Shown here one piece after another: positions 63,461-64,000 of a stretch of 64,000 nucleotides of DNA. The notes under the pieces are model-generated. The model was not told the origin of the DNA. It ran no database searches and worked only from the letters and a program-made list of their open reading frames with translations. Made by a program: the position numbers and the translations under genes. This stretch comes from Symsagittifera roscoffensis (taxonomy: Eukaryota > Xenacoelomorpha > Acoela > Convolutidae), in assembly GCF_963678635.1 (NCBI RefSeq), contig NC_087067.1, positions 5,622,647 through 5,686,646 of the forward strand, given 5' to 3'. The stretch's first letter is position 1; each line of letters begins with the position of its first letter.

Positions 63461-64000
63461 TGAAAAAGGAAGAAGACCAATTCATATACATGATAAGGTA
63501 GAAAAAGAAATTAAAAAATTACTGACAGAAGGTCACATTACTAAGTTGGATAAATGCACAAGCGATTTTTTCATAGCTCTAAATGTAATAACAGTAAAAA
63601 AATGATTCGATGAAATTGGCATTTGATGCAAAACCAATAAACAGACAACTTTCCAAAAACAAGTACCAACTGCTTAACGTTGACGAACTTATTGATGGGT
63701 TAAGTACGATAGTTACTGAAAAGAAAGAAGGCACAAGCTATTTCACAGTCTTAGACCTAAGATATGCGTATAGTCAGTTAAAACTGGCTGCAGACACAGC
63801 GAGACAGTGTAACTTCAATATCGTCGGGGAGAACGCTACAGGGACATATCGGTTCTTCACATGGTTTTATGGTTTGGCCGACATGCCTGCCGAGTTCCAA
63901 AAAGCCATGGACCGAACCGAACGATCAACCACGCAAAAAAAAATTTTTTTTCCTAGACGATATTTTCATTGTGTCAAAAGGAAATGAATCAGATTACAAA
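63423..64000 (+). pseudogene. Reverse transcriptase of third Ty3 element (cut by window end)
   Basis: Fingers (VEKEIKKLLTEGHITKLDKC) and palm (FTVLDLRYAYSQLKL; GLADMPAEFQKAMDR) lie in two frames split near 63,602. A second break in a poly(A)/poly(T) run near 63,945 puts the catalytic FLDDIFIVSKG in a third frame. Confidence 0.85.

Larger units (their letters stand above)
61665..64000 (+). mobile_element. Third Ty3/gypsy element, 5' part only
   Basis: The putative LTR (61,665-61,842, TGTCAAGG to ATCACA), a primer-binding site TGGCGCAGCCAGCAGG at 61,843, Gag, protease and RT follow in order until the window ends. The proteins are related to the 29-36 kb element but clearly diverged. Several stops and frame breaks are present, so this is a defective copy. 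Confidence 0.85.

Overview
The window is eukaryotic: AT-rich, intron-rich DNA full of transposable elements. The retroelement families and intron style suggest an invertebrate animal, but I cannot name the lineage. No bacterial-type gene, CRISPR array or operon is present.

The host genes are two head-to-tail paralogues on the minus strand, both in the carnitine O-acetyltransferase (CrAT)-like branch of the choline/carnitine acyltransferase family. Gene 1 runs from about 28,417 down to its stop at 5,829. Gene 2 runs from about 57,987 down to its stop at 36,295. Twelve coding exons (called 2 to 13 here) were placed by hand in each gene from splice sites, reading frame and family motifs. All 11 introns between them fall at the same protein position and in the same phase, so the genes arose by duplication of one intron-bearing gene. 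Both keep the catalytic His, the STS motif and the carnitine-binding Arg. They differ at the C-terminus (gene 2 ends in the peroxisomal signal SKL, gene 1 does not) and at the residue that limits acyl-chain length. Most of exon 12 is almost identical between them at DNA level while its neighbours are diverged, which looks like gene conversion. The first exon of each gene is unresolved.

Layout: 0.6-3.5 kb, decayed Ty3/gypsy element (minus). 5.8-28.4 kb, gene 1; its introns hold a TA-flanked MITE, hAT-like non-autonomous elements with 8-bp target duplications, an ATCGATT-rich palindromic tract, a 704-bp perfect tandem duplication, a reverse-transcriptase relic and a 10-bp minisatellite. 29.1-35.95 kb, intergenic, largely filled by a Ty3/gypsy element with both LTRs, an internal 0.77-kb duplication and 63-bp flanking direct repeats. 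36.3-58.0 kb, gene 2; its last intron contains a nearly full-length non-LTR retrotransposon (38,459-42,238) with a perfect 12-bp target duplication, and other introns hold satellite-like arrays, dispersed repeats, tRNA-like fragments and an RT relic. 58-64 kb, upstream of gene 2: another satellite-like tract, a 303-bp snap-back palindrome, a GA-rich tract and the 5' part of a third Ty3/gypsy element cut by the window end.

The two acyltransferases would transfer short- or medium-chain acyl groups between CoA and carnitine. The sequence suggests they split this work by compartment and perhaps by chain length. The other coding sequence recognised is mobile-element derived, and every element here is broken or incomplete.
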